A stretch of DNA of 64,000 nucleotides from JBJMLO01 sp045805265 (GCA_045805265.1 JBJMLO010000030.1:1-64000); one strand, 5' to 3'; positions 8,552-17,566 are shown, counted from the first letter of the stretch. Notes: generated from the sequence alone by a model not told the origin. Program-made: numbers and translations.

Positions 8552-10531
8552 ATGCGACGACGGATCGTCCATCAAACCAGCCCGGCGCAGCCGCGTGACC
8601 CCCGGGCGAGCGAGAAGCGCCAGGGGCCGGCCCCGCCGCCGCCGCCGCCGTGGCGGCACTGGCTCCTGTACCTCGGCATCGCCGCCACGATCGTCCTGTT
8701 CTTCCTGCCCATCGGCCGGACGTCGAGCCAGTTGACGTACACGCAGTTCGTGAACGACGTGAAGGCCAACAGGGTCAAGACGGCGACCATCGACGCGAAC
8801 GGCGGCGTCTCCGGCACCCTCACCGACGGGAATGACTACTCGACCCAGATCCCCGTCGCGCTGCAGGACACGAACCTCTCCACGCTCCTGCAGCAGCACG
8901 ACGTCCAGATCACGGCGGAGGGCCCGGCCTCCTCGACACTGCTCACGGTCCTGGTCAACCTCCTCCCGTTCATCCTGCTGTTCGGCGTGTTCTGGTACAT
9001 GGGCCGCCGAGCCCAGCGCCGGGCCGGCGGAGGCGGCATCCTCGGCCTGGGCGGGCTGACCGGCTCCCGAGCGAAGCTGTACGACGAGGAACGGCCCAAT
9101 GCCACCTTCGCCGACATCGCCGGCTACGAAGGCGCCAAGCAGGAGGTCAACGAGGTCGTCGACTTCCTCAAGCTCCCCGAGCGCTACGTGAAGATCGGAG
9201 CCCGGGGGCCCCGAGGTGTGCTCATGGTCGGGCCGCCGGGCACCGGCAAGACGCTGATGGCCCGGGCCGTGGCCGGGGAGGCCAGCGTCCCGTTCTTCTC
9301 GGTCACCGGCTCGAGCTTCGTCGAGCTCTTCGTCGGCCTCGGCGCATCCCGGGTCCGTGACCTCTTCGGAGACGCCCGCAAGCGGGCGCCGTCCATCGTC
9401 TTCATCGACGAGATCGACGCCATCGGCCAGCGGCGCGGGTCCGGGGCGATCTCGAACGACGAGCGGGAGCAGACCCTCAACCAGCTCCTCGCCGAGATGG
9501 ACGGGTTCGATCCGGCGACCGGCGTCGTGGTCATCGCGGCCACCAACCGGCCCGAGATCCTCGACCCGGCCCTGCTCCGGCCGGGCCGGTTCGACCGCGA
9601 GGTCGAGATCCCCCTCCCGAACCTCCGGGAGCGCTCGGCGATCCTGGCGATCCACGTGAAGGGGAAGAAGCTCGGCCCGGACGTCGACCTCCAGGCGGTC
9701 GCGCGCGGTACGCCGGGGTTCTCCGGTGCCGATCTGGCCAACCTGGTGAACGAGGCGGCCCTCGTGGCGGTCCGGGCTCGCCGGGACGTGGTCACCGCCC
9801 GCGACTTCGCCGACGCCCGCGACCGCCTCCTCATCGGCCGGCGAGAGGCCACGAACGCCCTGCTGCCCGACGAGAAGCGGGCGGTCGCGGTCCACGAGTC
9901 CGGCCACGCCCTCGTCGCCGCATACTCCGATCACGCGGACCCGGTGGCGAAGGTCTCGATCCTGCCTGCCGGGCAGGCGCTCGGGGTCACGGAGCAGCTC
10001 CCCGTCGACGAGCGGCACCTGTACCCGGAGAGCTACCTGCGCGACTCGCTCGCGATCCGGATGGGCGGGCGGGCCGCCGAGGGTCTGGTCCTCGGGGAGG
10101 TCTCGAGCGGCGCGGCGAACGACCTGCAGGGCGCGACCCAGCTCGCGATCCGGATGGTGCGGGACTTCGGGATGAGCACGCGCCTCGGGCCGGTCGGGCT
10201 GGGGGATGGAGGACCGGCCTACCTCGGTGGGCGGGAGCTCCGCTCCCGTGACTACGCGGAGGCCACCCAGGCCCTCATCGACGAGGAGGTCTCCACCCTC
10301 CTCAAGCAGGCGGACGAGCGCGCGAGGAGGACACTCGAGGAGCATCGCGACGTCCTGGACCGGCTGACCGAGCTGCTGGTCGAGCGCGAGATGATCGACG
10401 GGGGAGAGGTGTACGAGCTGGCAGGTCGTCCCTTGCCGGCCGGCGCCGAGGAGGCCGTCGCGCCCACGGCCGGTGCCATGGCCGCCGAGCGGGTCCGCGA
10501 CGTCCCGGACGGCCTCCCGCCGAAGACCTGA
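8552..10531 (+). CDS. ftsH: ATP-dependent zinc metalloprotease FtsH
   Basis: This 659-residue membrane AAA+ protease degrades misfolded and regulatory membrane and cytosolic proteins. A proline-rich head (26-33) precedes TM1 (about 37-54). The periplasmic domain runs to TM2 (about 130-150). Walker A GPPGTGKT is at 227-234, Walker B VFIDEIDA at 283-290 and the second region of homology near 331-348. The zinc site is HESGH at 448-452 rather than the common HEAGH. The C-terminal tail is alanine/proline-rich. The ATG at 8552 follows GAAGGAG at 8535-8541. A TTGTAT box near 8515 could be the -10. Longer upstream starts lack similarity to the family. Confidence 0.97.
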   Translation: MRRRIVHQTSPAQPRDPRASEKRQGPAPPPPPPWRHWLLYLGIAATIVLFFLPIGRTSSQLTYTQFVNDVKANRVKTATIDANGGVSGTLTDGNDYSTQIPVALQDTNLSTLLQQHDVQITAEGPASSTLLTVLVNLLPFILLFGVFWYMGRRAQRRAGGGGILGLGGLTGSRAKLYDEERPNATFADIAGYEGAKQEVNEVVDFLKLPERYVKIGARGPRGVLMVGPPGTGKTLMARAVAGEASVPFFSVTGSSFVELFVGLGASRVRDLFGDARKRAPSIVFIDEIDAIGQRRGSGAISNDEREQTLNQLLAEMDGFDPATGVVVIAATNRPEILDPALLRPGRFDREVEIPLPNLRERSAILAIHVKGKKLGPDVDLQAVARGTPGFSGADLANLVNEAALVAVRARRDVVTARDFADARDRLLIGRREATNALLPDEKRAVAVHESGHALVAAYSDHADPVAKVSILPAGQALGVTEQLPVDERHLYPESYLRDSLAIRMGGRAAEGLVLGEVSSGAANDLQGATQLAIRMVRDFGMSTRLGPVGLGDGGPAYLGGRELRSRDYAEATQALIDEEVSTLLKQADERARRTLEEHRDVLDRLTELLVEREMIDGGEVYELAGRPLPAGAEEAVAPTAGAMAAERVRDVPDGLPPKT

Positions 10532-10662
10532 TTGCCGGGCGGCCCCCGCCGGGACACGGGCATGGCGCCTCCGCCGAAGGAACGAACGCGCCTGCGGCCC
10601 CCGCCACGGCCGAGTCGGCGGGCGGCCTCCCCCAGAGGACCGGGCTGCGGTGTCCATGGCCA

Positions 10663-11904
10663 TCAGGCCAGCGGGCGGATGACCATTCCCGTCCGAGGCT
10701 TGGGCCAGAAGTACGTGGACTTCTGCGGCAGCGTGCCGCCGCTCTCGATCACCGCCCGGATGCGCTCGACGTGGGTCGGTGGGAGGAAGAATGCACCGGG
10801 CGCCTCGCCCAGCCGGACGGCCTCCTCCGCGGCAGCGGCATCGGGCTGATACCGGAGCGCGGCGGCGCCCAGGACCTGCTCGTGCAGCGCGCACACCGCG
10901 GGTGGGCTGCCGCGCAGTCGGCCGACCCGATGCACCAGCTCGTCACCCTCGCGCGCCGCCGAGCCGTACAGGAGCCGGTCGTCGTCGACGGCGGCGAGCA
11001 CCTCCGCGAGGTCACGAACCCTGTGCCCGGCCGCGGGCGGGCCTCCCCGGAGCAGCACGCGATGGATCGGCAGGACCGGGGGATCCTCGGTCGAGGCATC
11101 CACCAGGAGCATCATCATCCGGTCCCACGGCCCCGGCCCCACCTCCGATCGCATCCGCTCCCGGAAGGCCAGCGCGACGGCGTACCGATGGTGGCCGTCC
11201 GCGATCAGCAGTCGCTCGGCCCCGAGCGAGCGCTCCATGTCCGGCGAGCCCGCCGGGTCACCGGGGCTCGCCGCATCGCCCGCCGCGGGCGACCCGTCGT
11301 CGGGGGCGCTCGTCGCCGAGGGGCCGGCCGGCACGATCCACAACCGGTGCTCCACCCCCTGCTCGTCCGAGACATCGATGTCGGCGGCCCGGGCCGATGC
11401 GGCCCGCTCGAAGGCCTGCCCGACCGCGGGCCGGGGCCCCCGATACAACGCGTAGACGGGGGACAGGTTCGCCCGGACCGTTCTCAGCAGCCGCATGCGG
11501 TCTTCGATCGGCCCGGGGAGCGTGGCCTCGTGGGGCACGATCTCGCCCCCGAGCTCCTCGATCTCGACCTCCGCCACGACCCCCCGGACCCGCCGGCTCT
11601 CCCCCTGGAACGTGAACCGCATCTCGTACAGGAACCAGCAGGGCTCCGTCGTCGCCCGCAGCGCCCCCTGCTCGCGCCAGGCCCGGAGCAGATCGGCCGC
11701 CCTCGTATACTTGTCGTGCTGGTCGTCGTCCCCGGGCTCGTCACGACCGAGGATGAGGCGCACCACGTTGTGGGGGCTCGCGGAGTGCAACCGGCGCTCG
11801 TGCTCGGCGCTGATGGAGTCGTACGGGGGCGCGGTGACCGGCCCCAGCGGCCCGACCACGGATTCGTCGAACACGAGGCCGGTGAACGGTGAGACCCGAG
11901 GCAT
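10663..11904 (-). CDS. DUF1015 family protein
   Basis: This 413-residue protein starts 'MPRVSPFTGLVFDESVVGPL' and continues 'VTAPPYDSIS', 'NVVRLILG', 'GVVAEVEIEE', 'VPHEATLPGPIEDRMRLL', 'SPVYALYRG' and 'LLIADGHHRYAVALAFRERM'. This is the conserved pattern of DUF1015, an uncharacterised but widespread family with a conserved GHHRY motif that suggests an enzyme. A low-complexity, alanine/proline-rich stretch lies between the halves. The start is fixed by TATACA six bases before the ATG, which predicts a leaderless mRNA; longer starts lack similarity. Confidence 0.9.
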   Translation of the reverse strand: MPRVSPFTGLVFDESVVGPLGPVTAPPYDSISAEHERRLHSASPHNVVRLILGRDEPGDDDQHDKYTRAADLLRAWREQGALRATTEPCWFLYEMRFTFQGESRRVRGVVAEVEIEELGGEIVPHEATLPGPIEDRMRLLRTVRANLSPVYALYRGPRPAVGQAFERAASARAADIDVSDEQGVEHRLWIVPAGPSATSAPDDGSPAAGDAASPGDPAGSPDMERSLGAERLLIADGHHRYAVALAFRERMRSEVGPGPWDRMMMLLVDASTEDPPVLPIHRVLLRGGPPAAGHRVRDLAEVLAAVDDDRLLYGSAAREGDELVHRVGRLRGSPPAVCALHEQVLGAAALRYQPDAAAAEEAVRLGEAPGAFFLPPTHVERIRAVIESGGTLPQKSTYFWPKPRTGMVIRPLA

Positions 11905-12284
11905 CCCGACTGTATAGCACCCCCCCGAGCGCCGAGTCCGCCTATGACCTGTTCGCTCGGGGCAGCCGATTCCTGGAGGAAGGGCACCCCCATCAGGCCG
12001 CCATGCTGCTCTCGCGGGCACGACTCATGGAGCCCGAGAAGGCGTCCATCCGCGAGGCCCTGGCCCGCGCGCTGTACATGAGCGGGCGCACGGCCTGGGC
12101 CCGCAGGGAGTTCGCCAAGACGATCGCGATCGATCCCGTGAACGACTACGCGCACTTCGGGCTGGCGCTGGCCTGCGAGCGGACCGGGCAGCGGACCCGG
12201 GCCATCGCCCACCTCAAGCTCGCCATCGCCATGCGGCCGGGCATCCGCCACTACGAACGGGCGCTCGCCAGGCTCGGAGGGTGA
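11889..12284 (+). CDS. TPR protein encoded before the HAD phosphatase
   Basis: This 131-residue protein has three TPR-like helical pairs: 'AYDLFARGSRFLEEGHPHQA', 'REALARALYMSGRTAWARRE' and 'AHFGLALACERTGQRTRAIA'. A small TPR protein beside a HAD phosphatase and tlyA is also found in mycobacteria (Rv1691-Rv1694, from memory). The only in-frame usual start is the GTG at 11889, which overlaps the 5' end of the divergent DUF1015 gene by 16 bases. A later unusual start is possible. Its stop overlaps the next gene's GTG, so the two are probably translationally coupled. Confidence 0.78.
   Translation: MRPEASRLYSTPPSAESAYDLFARGSRFLEEGHPHQAAMLLSRARLMEPEKASIREALARALYMSGRTAWARREFAKTIAIDPVNDYAHFGLALACERTGQRTRAIAHLKLAIAMRPGIRHYERALARLGG
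11911..11916 (-). promoter_or_regulatory. Leaderless -10 box of the DUF1015 gene
   Basis: TATACA on the minus strand is followed by exactly six bases and then the ATG at 11904, so the start codon would be the transcript's first bases. Confidence 0.65.
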
Positions 12285-13609
12285 ACGTCGCTCCCGACGG
12301 AGCCGGGACCGCTTCACCGGCGCTGGTCGAGCTCTACGACACGGTGTTGTTCGACCTCGACGGCGTCCTGTACCGGGGACCGGACACCGTCGCCGGCGGC
12401 CCCGAGGCGGTGGCGAGCCTGCGCGCACGGGGCGTCCGCCTCGCCTTCGTGACCAACAACTCCAGCCGAACGCCCGAGCAGGTCGCCGCCAAGCTCGCCG
12501 GCCACGGAGTCGATGCCGCCACCGGGGAAGTGGTGACCTCGGCAATGGTCACCGCCGACCTCCTCGGTGAGCGCGGCGGCTCCACCGCGTACGTGATCGG
12601 GGAGACGGGCATCCGCGAGGCCCTCCGGCAGGCGGGCCTCGAGGTGCTGCCCGACGAAGCCGACCGGGCCGACTACGTCGTGGTCGGCGTGGACTCGGCG
12701 GCCACGTACGATCGCCTGCGGACCGCCGCCCTGCTGGTTCAGCGTGGCGCCACGCTGGTCGCCACGAATGCCGACGCCTCCTACCCGGCGCCGGACGGCC
12801 TGTGGCCGGGCGCCGGGGCGCTGCTTTCGGTGATCACCACGACCACCGGGCGTCCCCCCGACGCCGTGGTCGGCAAGCCCCATCCGCCGCTCCTGCGCGG
12901 CGCCCTCGAGCGGGCCGGCGGCTCACGGCCCCTGGTGGTCGGGGACCGGCTCGACACCGACATCTCCGGGGCGGCCGCCGTGGGATGGGACTCCCTGCTG
13001 GTCCTCACGGGCGTGTCGACGGTCCGCGACCTGGTCGGCGCCGCGGATCTCCCCACGTTCCTCGCGGACGACCTTGGCGCCCTGTTCCGGCCATCGGCCC
13101 GGATCCGGCCGGCCCGGCCCGGGGACGCCGAGGCGATCGAGGTGCTGCTGGCGCATGCGGGTCTGCAGACCGAAGCCGTCGACGTCCGTGTCCCGGACAC
13201 GCTCGTCGCCGAGGTCCCGCCGGGCGAGGTCGTGGGGACGGTCTCCCTGGAGCTGTTCGGTCGGGGCGGCGGGCTCTCGGACGGGGCAGGTCCGCGCATG
13301 GCGCACCTCCGTTCGCTCGCGGTGGCGACGGATCACCGGAACGGCCGGCTCGGCTCCCTGCTCGCCGCCCGGGCCGTTCGCCTCGCCCTCGACCGCGGGG
13401 CCTCCGTCGTGCACGCGGTCACGGATACCGCATCGGGGTTCTTCGAACGGATCGGCTTCGAGCCCACCGGCCCACGCGACTCGCTTCCCGAGGTCATCCG
13501 GGCCACGCCGATGGTCGCCACGGCCTGCTCGTCGTCCTCCACCGCGTTCCGGTGGGAGGCCCGGCTCGCCTCGCCGGCCGGTCGGCCTGACGCCACGGAC
13601 ACGCACTAG
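12281..13609 (+). CDS. HAD-superfamily (NagD-type) phosphatase fused to a GNAT domain
   Basis: In this 442-residue protein, residues 20-270 are a HAD-IIA phosphatase: nucleophile motif FDLDGVLYRG, 'VTNNSSRTPEQVAAKL', lysine motif VVGKPHPPLL and metal motif VVGDRLDTDISGA. Residues from about 275 look like an acetyltransferase: 'RIRPARPGDAEAIEVLLAHA', 'LRSLAVATDHRNGRLGSLL' (acetyl-CoA loop) and 'FFERIGFEPTGP'. NagD-type enzymes dephosphorylate sugar phosphates and nucleotides. The fusion may couple acylation with dephosphorylation; the substrate is unknown. It starts with GTG overlapping the TPR gene stop. Confidence 0.88.
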   Translation: MNVAPDGAGTASPALVELYDTVLFDLDGVLYRGPDTVAGGPEAVASLRARGVRLAFVTNNSSRTPEQVAAKLAGHGVDAATGEVVTSAMVTADLLGERGGSTAYVIGETGIREALRQAGLEVLPDEADRADYVVVGVDSAATYDRLRTAALLVQRGATLVATNADASYPAPDGLWPGAGALLSVITTTTGRPPDAVVGKPHPPLLRGALERAGGSRPLVVGDRLDTDISGAAAVGWDSLLVLTGVSTVRDLVGAADLPTFLADDLGALFRPSARIRPARPGDAEAIEVLLAHAGLQTEAVDVRVPDTLVAEVPPGEVVGTVSLELFGRGGGLSDGAGPRMAHLRSLAVATDHRNGRLGSLLAARAVRLALDRGASVVHAVTDTASGFFERIGFEPTGPRDSLPEVIRATPMVATACSSSSTAFRWEARLASPAGRPDATDTH

Positions 13610-14439
13610 GGGAACAGGCCTCCTTCCGCGCTTCGCCGGTGGCGTTCCTTGGGGAAGAACAGCAACGCCAGGATCAGTCCCGCCGCGAACCCGCCGATAT
13701 GCGCGAAGTACGCCACGCCGCCGTTCACGTGGTTGGCCACCGTCGTGACGCCGCTGAAGAACTGGAGCACGAACCAGAACCCCAGCACCACGATCGCCGG
13801 CAGCGGCAGCAGCGTGAAGATGAACACGATCGGAACCAGCGAGTACACGCGCCGCCGGGGGAACATCACGAGGTAGGCGCCGAGGACCCCCGCGATCGCA
13901 CCCGACGCGCCGAGGTTCGGGACGGGTGAGCCGGGGTCGACCAGGATCTGCGCGGCCGAGGCGACCAGCCCGCTGAACAGGTAGAAGAGCAGGTAGGGGA
14001 TCCGGCCGATCTTGTCCTCGACGTTGTTCCCGAACACCCACAGGAACAGCATGTTCCCGCCGATGTGCAGCCACCCCCCGTGGAGGAACATCGCCACGAA
14101 CACCGACTGCCACCAACTCTTGTCCCGGCATCCGTGGAAGTCGGGTGCGGCCCGGTCGCGGATGCGCCCCTGCAACAGCAGCTGGAGGTCGCGTCCGGGG
14201 ATCCCCAGGCCCGCCCGGTCGATGGCGCGGACCGCTCCCGTGCCGCCCTCCGCCAGGTTGGTCTGGTTCGTGACCTCGTACGGGATCTCCGCATGGCAGA
14301 AGGCGAACAGCTCCTGGTCCTCCTGGGAGGACCACGGCCGCTGCCACAGCAGGAACACCAGGAAGTTCGCGGCGATGATCGCGAGCGTGACGTAGGCCCG
14401 GCGGCTGGTCGGGTTGTCGTCCCGGATCGGAATCAGCAT
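13606..14439 (-). CDS. Rhomboid-family intramembrane serine protease
   Basis: This 277-residue polytopic protein has a first membrane segment at about 16-33, then a cytoplasmic/periplasmic insert of about 75 residues. The conserved 'HGGWLHIGGNMLFLWVFG' lies at 120-137. The catalytic Ser is in NLGASGA (Ser179) and the catalytic His in FAHIGGFAAG (His247). Rhomboids cleave transmembrane substrates inside the bilayer. The ATG at 14439 is preferred because TAGGGT lies seven bases upstream and homology begins at 'MLIPIRDDNPT'. Its 3' end overlaps the convergent HAD-GNAT gene by four bases. Confidence 0.93.
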   Translation of the reverse strand: MLIPIRDDNPTSRRAYVTLAIIAANFLVFLLWQRPWSSQEDQELFAFCHAEIPYEVTNQTNLAEGGTGAVRAIDRAGLGIPGRDLQLLLQGRIRDRAAPDFHGCRDKSWWQSVFVAMFLHGGWLHIGGNMLFLWVFGNNVEDKIGRIPYLLFYLFSGLVASAAQILVDPGSPVPNLGASGAIAGVLGAYLVMFPRRRVYSLVPIVFIFTLLPLPAIVVLGFWFVLQFFSGVTTVANHVNGGVAYFAHIGGFAAGLILALLFFPKERHRRSAEGGLFP

Positions 14440-14446
14440 CGCCCCG

Positions 14447-14452
14447 ACCCTA
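14447..14452 (-). promoter_or_regulatory. Leaderless -10 box of the rhomboid gene
   Basis: TAGGGT on the minus strand lies seven bases before the ATG at 14439. It overlaps the stop region of the upstream hydrolase gene, so the rhomboid may have its own promoter as well as operon transcription. Confidence 0.5.
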
Positions 14453-15649
14453 CTCCGGCGATCCCTCCACCCGCCGTGCGCGCCCCGCACCGGCCCCTCG
14501 GCCCGCCCGCTCCCCGGCCGAGGCCCTTCCGAGGCCCGCGCCGCCGTGGCGGAGCGGGCCCTCCGCGCGCACGCGGGGCCGCGATCCGTTTCGCGGGCCG
14601 GACGGTCCCAGGCGACGGTCGGCGAACTGCCGGACCAGCGCCGTGAACCGCTCGTGTTGCTCGAGGAACAGCGCGTGGCCGGCGCCCGGGAACTCCTCGA
14701 TCCGCGCTCCCGGGATGAGCGGGCCGAGGGTGCGCACCTCCGCAGCGCTGACCAGTCGATCCCGTGTGCCGATCATCAGCAGCGAGGGCGTGCGAACCTC
14801 CCGGAGCCGCGGGCGGAGGTCGAACCCCGTCATCGCCCGGAACGTGTCCGCCCGCACGGCCGGAGGGACCGACGCCGCCATGTCCCGCACGAACCGCACC
14901 TGCGCCGGGTCCGCGTCGGTCCCGAACCCCGCCCGAACCAGCCGGAGGCTGGCCGCCGCGGGGTCGGTGCCGCCGGCTTCCCGCGCGAAGTACCGGTCCA
15001 CGACGCTGTTCTCCACCGCGAGCTGCATGGCCTGTCCGAGGACCCTGGCCTGGAACGACGCGCCCGGCCACCGGCCGGCCGCGCTGTGCGCGAAGTTGAC
15101 CAGCGGGGTGGCCGCCAGCACCGCGCCCCGGACCCTGCGCCTGGCCGTCTCGGAGTGCCGGAGCAGGTAGCCGATCGTCAGCACGCCGCCCAGGCTGTGG
15201 CCGACCAGCACCAGGGGTTCCGGCTCCGGGATCGAATCGATCACGCGGGCCAGCGCATCGACGGCGAGGTCGATGATCAGGTGGTCCCGGGCCACCGGGG
15301 TCGAGTGCCCGTGTCCGGGGAGGTCCCACGTGACCAGGCGGTGCGCTCCCCGTGCCAGGTCGCGCTTCTGGTAGTGCCAGATGGCCTCCGTCACGCACCA
15401 GCCGTGGGTGAAGACGATGGTCCCGCCCCCCGTCGCGCCCTCGCCCGCGGCGAACCGCTCCGTGTAGATCCGCGACGACCGCGGGCCCCGGATGACCTCG
15501 GGCCGTCCTCGAGCCGACCCGAGGAGCTCGTCGCCGGTGGGGAGCACGAACCCGACTCCCCGATCGCCGCGCCGCGCGAGCACCTTGCCGGACGCGTAGC
15601 CGGCCAGGGCGCCCGCGGATCCCAGGAGCAGCCGACGGACCCGTCCCAC
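14450..15649 (-). CDS. Alpha/beta hydrolase
   Basis: This 399-residue protein has the oxyanion-hole segment 'VFTHGWCVTEAIW' (about 79-91), the nucleophile elbow VGHSLGG with Ser152, the acid in 'LMIGTRDRLV' and the His in 'PGAGHALFLEQH'. A short hydrophobic N-terminus (7-20) could anchor it to the membrane. The last 50 residues are low-complexity and rich in Arg/Gly. The substrate is unknown; lipid ester or thioester is plausible given the SCP2 protein 3 nt upstream. GTG start at 15649. Confidence 0.88.
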   Translation of the reverse strand: MGRVRRLLLGSAGALAGYASGKVLARRGDRGVGFVLPTGDELLGSARGRPEVIRGPRSSRIYTERFAAGEGATGGGTIVFTHGWCVTEAIWHYQKRDLARGAHRLVTWDLPGHGHSTPVARDHLIIDLAVDALARVIDSIPEPEPLVLVGHSLGGVLTIGYLLRHSETARRRVRGAVLAATPLVNFAHSAAGRWPGASFQARVLGQAMQLAVENSVVDRYFAREAGGTDPAAASLRLVRAGFGTDADPAQVRFVRDMAASVPPAVRADTFRAMTGFDLRPRLREVRTPSLLMIGTRDRLVSAAEVRTLGPLIPGARIEEFPGAGHALFLEQHERFTALVRQFADRRLGPSGPRNGSRPRVRAEGPLRHGGAGLGRASAGERAGRGAGAGRARRVEGSPE

Positions 15650-15652
15650 CGG

Positions 15653-16003
15653 CTACATCAGCCTTCGCAGGGCCATCAGGTCGGAGACGTTGGCCTGGAC
15701 CCTCACGTGTCCCGCCAGGTAGGAGGAGAACAGCGGCTTCTTCCCGTCGATCAGCGCGACGAGGTCGTCGCTGTCGGCGGTGATCCGGATGTCCGCTCGC
15801 TCGGCCTGTCCGGCGTGCACGCCGTCGATCCGCCCGCCGGAGAGCTCGCTCCAGAACGACCGGTCGAGGTCCGGAACGTCGATCTGGATGACCCGGGGAC
15901 CCGCCAAGGTCCGCTCCAGGTCGGTGTGCACCTTGGGGTCGGCTTCGCCGAGGCGGTCGACGACTTGTCGCAGCTTCGTCTCGACCTGTCTCACGCTGGC
16001 CAC
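15653..16003 (-). CDS. SCP2 sterol/lipid-binding-domain protein
   Basis: This 116-residue protein has 'RVIQIDVPDLDRSFWSELSG', 'ADIRITADSDDLVALIDGKK' and 'FSSYLAGHVRVQANVSDLMA', the usual pattern of the SCP2 lipid-binding fold. Such small SCP2 proteins bind acyl-CoA, sterols or other lipids in the cytoplasm. GTG at 16003 with AGAAGGAT upstream was chosen; a longer frame upstream antisense to the phasin gene shows no similarity. It lies 3 nt before the hydrolase gene, so an operon of SCP2, hydrolase and possibly rhomboid is likely. Confidence 0.85.
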   Translation of the reverse strand: MASVRQVETKLRQVVDRLGEADPKVHTDLERTLAGPRVIQIDVPDLDRSFWSELSGGRIDGVHAGQAERADIRITADSDDLVALIDGKKPLFSSYLAGHVRVQANVSDLMALRRLM

Positions 16004-16232
16004 GATCGATCCTTCTGTCTGCGGGGAAGCGCTGCGCTGTCGCCTGTAGGGCCGCCCGCGGGGGGGCTCCGGAGCGGTGCGCGCGCGCCGGGCCCCGGGG
16101 CGCGCCGAGTATAGCGGCCCCGGACCGGGGGGTATCCTTCGGGCTACGAGCGCCGAGGCATCCCTCAGGGGCGCCCGCGTTCGCACGCGAGCGCCCAGTC
16201 GCGGGAGACCGCTCGAGCGAAGGAGGTCGGTC

Positions 16233-16745
16233 ATGGCCGGAGACGTGCGCAAGTACACGGCCGATGCGCGGAGGTACGTCGAGGCGGCCCTCGGGAACCT
16301 GACCCCGACGGGCGCCCGGGACCTGGCCCGGTCCATGGTCGAGCAGGCCCAGGGCTTTGCCGCCGGGCAGAGCCCCGGGGCGATGGCGGGCCAGGTGGCC
16401 GGCCAGGTGCGCGAGGTGGCCCAGCAGCTCATGGAGTGGTCGCAGCAGAGCCGCGAGCGGGTCGTGGAGCTCGTCCAGGGAGAGGTCCGCAAACAGCTGA
16501 AGGCGTTCGGCATCGCCAGCCGGGACGACGTCGACGCGCTCCGCAAGCGCGTCCGGGACCTCGAGAAGGGCGGCGCCGCACCCGCCGCAAAGCGGACCAC
16601 GACGAGGAAGAGCTCCGCCAGGCGGCCGGCGGCGAAACGCTCCGGCTCGGCCGCCAAGCGTTCCGGCTCCTCGGCGAAATCGTCGAAGTCGACCAGGAAG
16701 TCCCCGGCGAAGTCCGCCGCGAAGCGCTCCACCACCGGGAGCTAG
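16233..16745 (+). CDS. Phasin-like protein with a histone-H1-like basic tail
   Basis: In this 170-residue protein, residues 1-110 are predicted helical with few aromatic residues. The segment 'IASRDDVDALRKRVRDLEK' (about 91-109) matches the coiled-coil signature of polyhydroxyalkanoate-granule phasins (PhaF type). The C-terminal 55 residues are almost only Ala, Lys, Arg, Ser and Thr with repeated 'AAKRS' units, like a DNA-binding histone H1 tail. It may link granules or another cargo to DNA. No PHA synthase gene is in this window. Strong ribosome-binding site AAGGAGGT at 16220-16227. Its stop overlaps the tlyA GTG by one base. Confidence 0.72.
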   Translation: MAGDVRKYTADARRYVEAALGNLTPTGARDLARSMVEQAQGFAAGQSPGAMAGQVAGQVREVAQQLMEWSQQSRERVVELVQGEVRKQLKAFGIASRDDVDALRKRVRDLEKGGAAPAAKRTTTRKSSARRPAAKRSGSAAKRSGSSAKSSKSTRKSPAKSAAKRSTTGS

Positions 16746-17566
16746 TGCGGCGCCGGCTGGACAGCGAGCTGGTCCGGCGGGGATTGGCCGGGTCCCGGGC
16801 GGAGGCCCAGGCCGCCGTGGACGCCGGCCTGGTCGTCGTGGGGGGTCGACCCGCGGGCAAGGCGTCCACCCTCGTCGGCGCGTCGGAGCCGGTGACGGTC
16901 GCCGGCCCGGCCCGGCGGTTCGTCAGCCGCGGCGGTGAGAAGCTCGAGGCCGGGATCGAGCGGTTCGGCGTCGACCCGTCCGGGCTCGACTGCCTCGACG
17001 CCGGCGCGTCCACCGGCGGCTTCACCGACTGCCTCCTCCGGCACGGCGCCGCGCGCGTCGTCGCGGTCGACGTCGGGTACGGGCAGCTCGCGTGGGCGCT
17101 CCGGCAGGACCCCCGCGTCGTGGTCATGGAGCGGACCAACGTCCGGAACCTTCGTCCGGGGGACCTCCCGTTCGCCCCGGCCCTGGTCACGGCGGACCTG
17201 TCGTTCATCCCGCTGGCGCTGGTTCTCCGGTCCCTGATCGCTGTGGCGGCTGCCGGGGTGGCGTTCGTGGTGCTCGTGAAGCCGCAGTTCGAGGTGGGCC
17301 CGGAACGGGTCGGACGAGGCGGGGTGGTACGGGACCCGGACTCCTGGCGCCTGGCCCTCGAACGGGCGGCCGCGTCGTTCGGGGAGGGAGGCCTCCGGCC
17401 GGTGGGGGTCATGGCCTCGCCGCTGCTGGGCCCGGCGGGCAACGTGGAATTCCTGATGGTGGCCCGCGACGAGGGCGCGCCGGACGAGGCGACGTCGAGG
17501 CTCGAGATCGACGCGGCGATCGCCGAGGGGATCGGCGTCCGCGGGGACTCCGGGAGGAACGGATGA
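16745..17566 (+). CDS. tlyA: TlyA-type rRNA 2'-O-methyltransferase
   Basis: This 273-residue protein has an N-terminal S4 RNA-binding domain ('RRLDSELVRRGLAGSRAEAQ', residues 2-60). A Rossmann methyltransferase domain follows: 'SRGGEKLEAGIERF', SAM loop 'CLDAGASTGGFTDCLLR', 'VDVGYGQLAWALRQDPRV', 'ADLSFIPLALVL' and 'VKPQFEVGPERVGRGGVV'. TlyA methylates ribose groups in 16S and 23S rRNA and affects capreomycin sensitivity in mycobacteria. GTG at 16745. Its stop overlaps the NAD kinase ATG (ATGA), so translation is coupled. The order tlyA-nadK-recN is conserved in Actinobacteria. Confidence 0.95.
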   Translation: MRRRLDSELVRRGLAGSRAEAQAAVDAGLVVVGGRPAGKASTLVGASEPVTVAGPARRFVSRGGEKLEAGIERFGVDPSGLDCLDAGASTGGFTDCLLRHGAARVVAVDVGYGQLAWALRQDPRVVVMERTNVRNLRPGDLPFAPALVTADLSFIPLALVLRSLIAVAAAGVAFVVLVKPQFEVGPERVGRGGVVRDPDSWRLALERAAASFGEGGLRPVGVMASPLLGPAGNVEFLMVARDEGAPDEATSRLEIDAAIAEGIGVRGDSGRNG

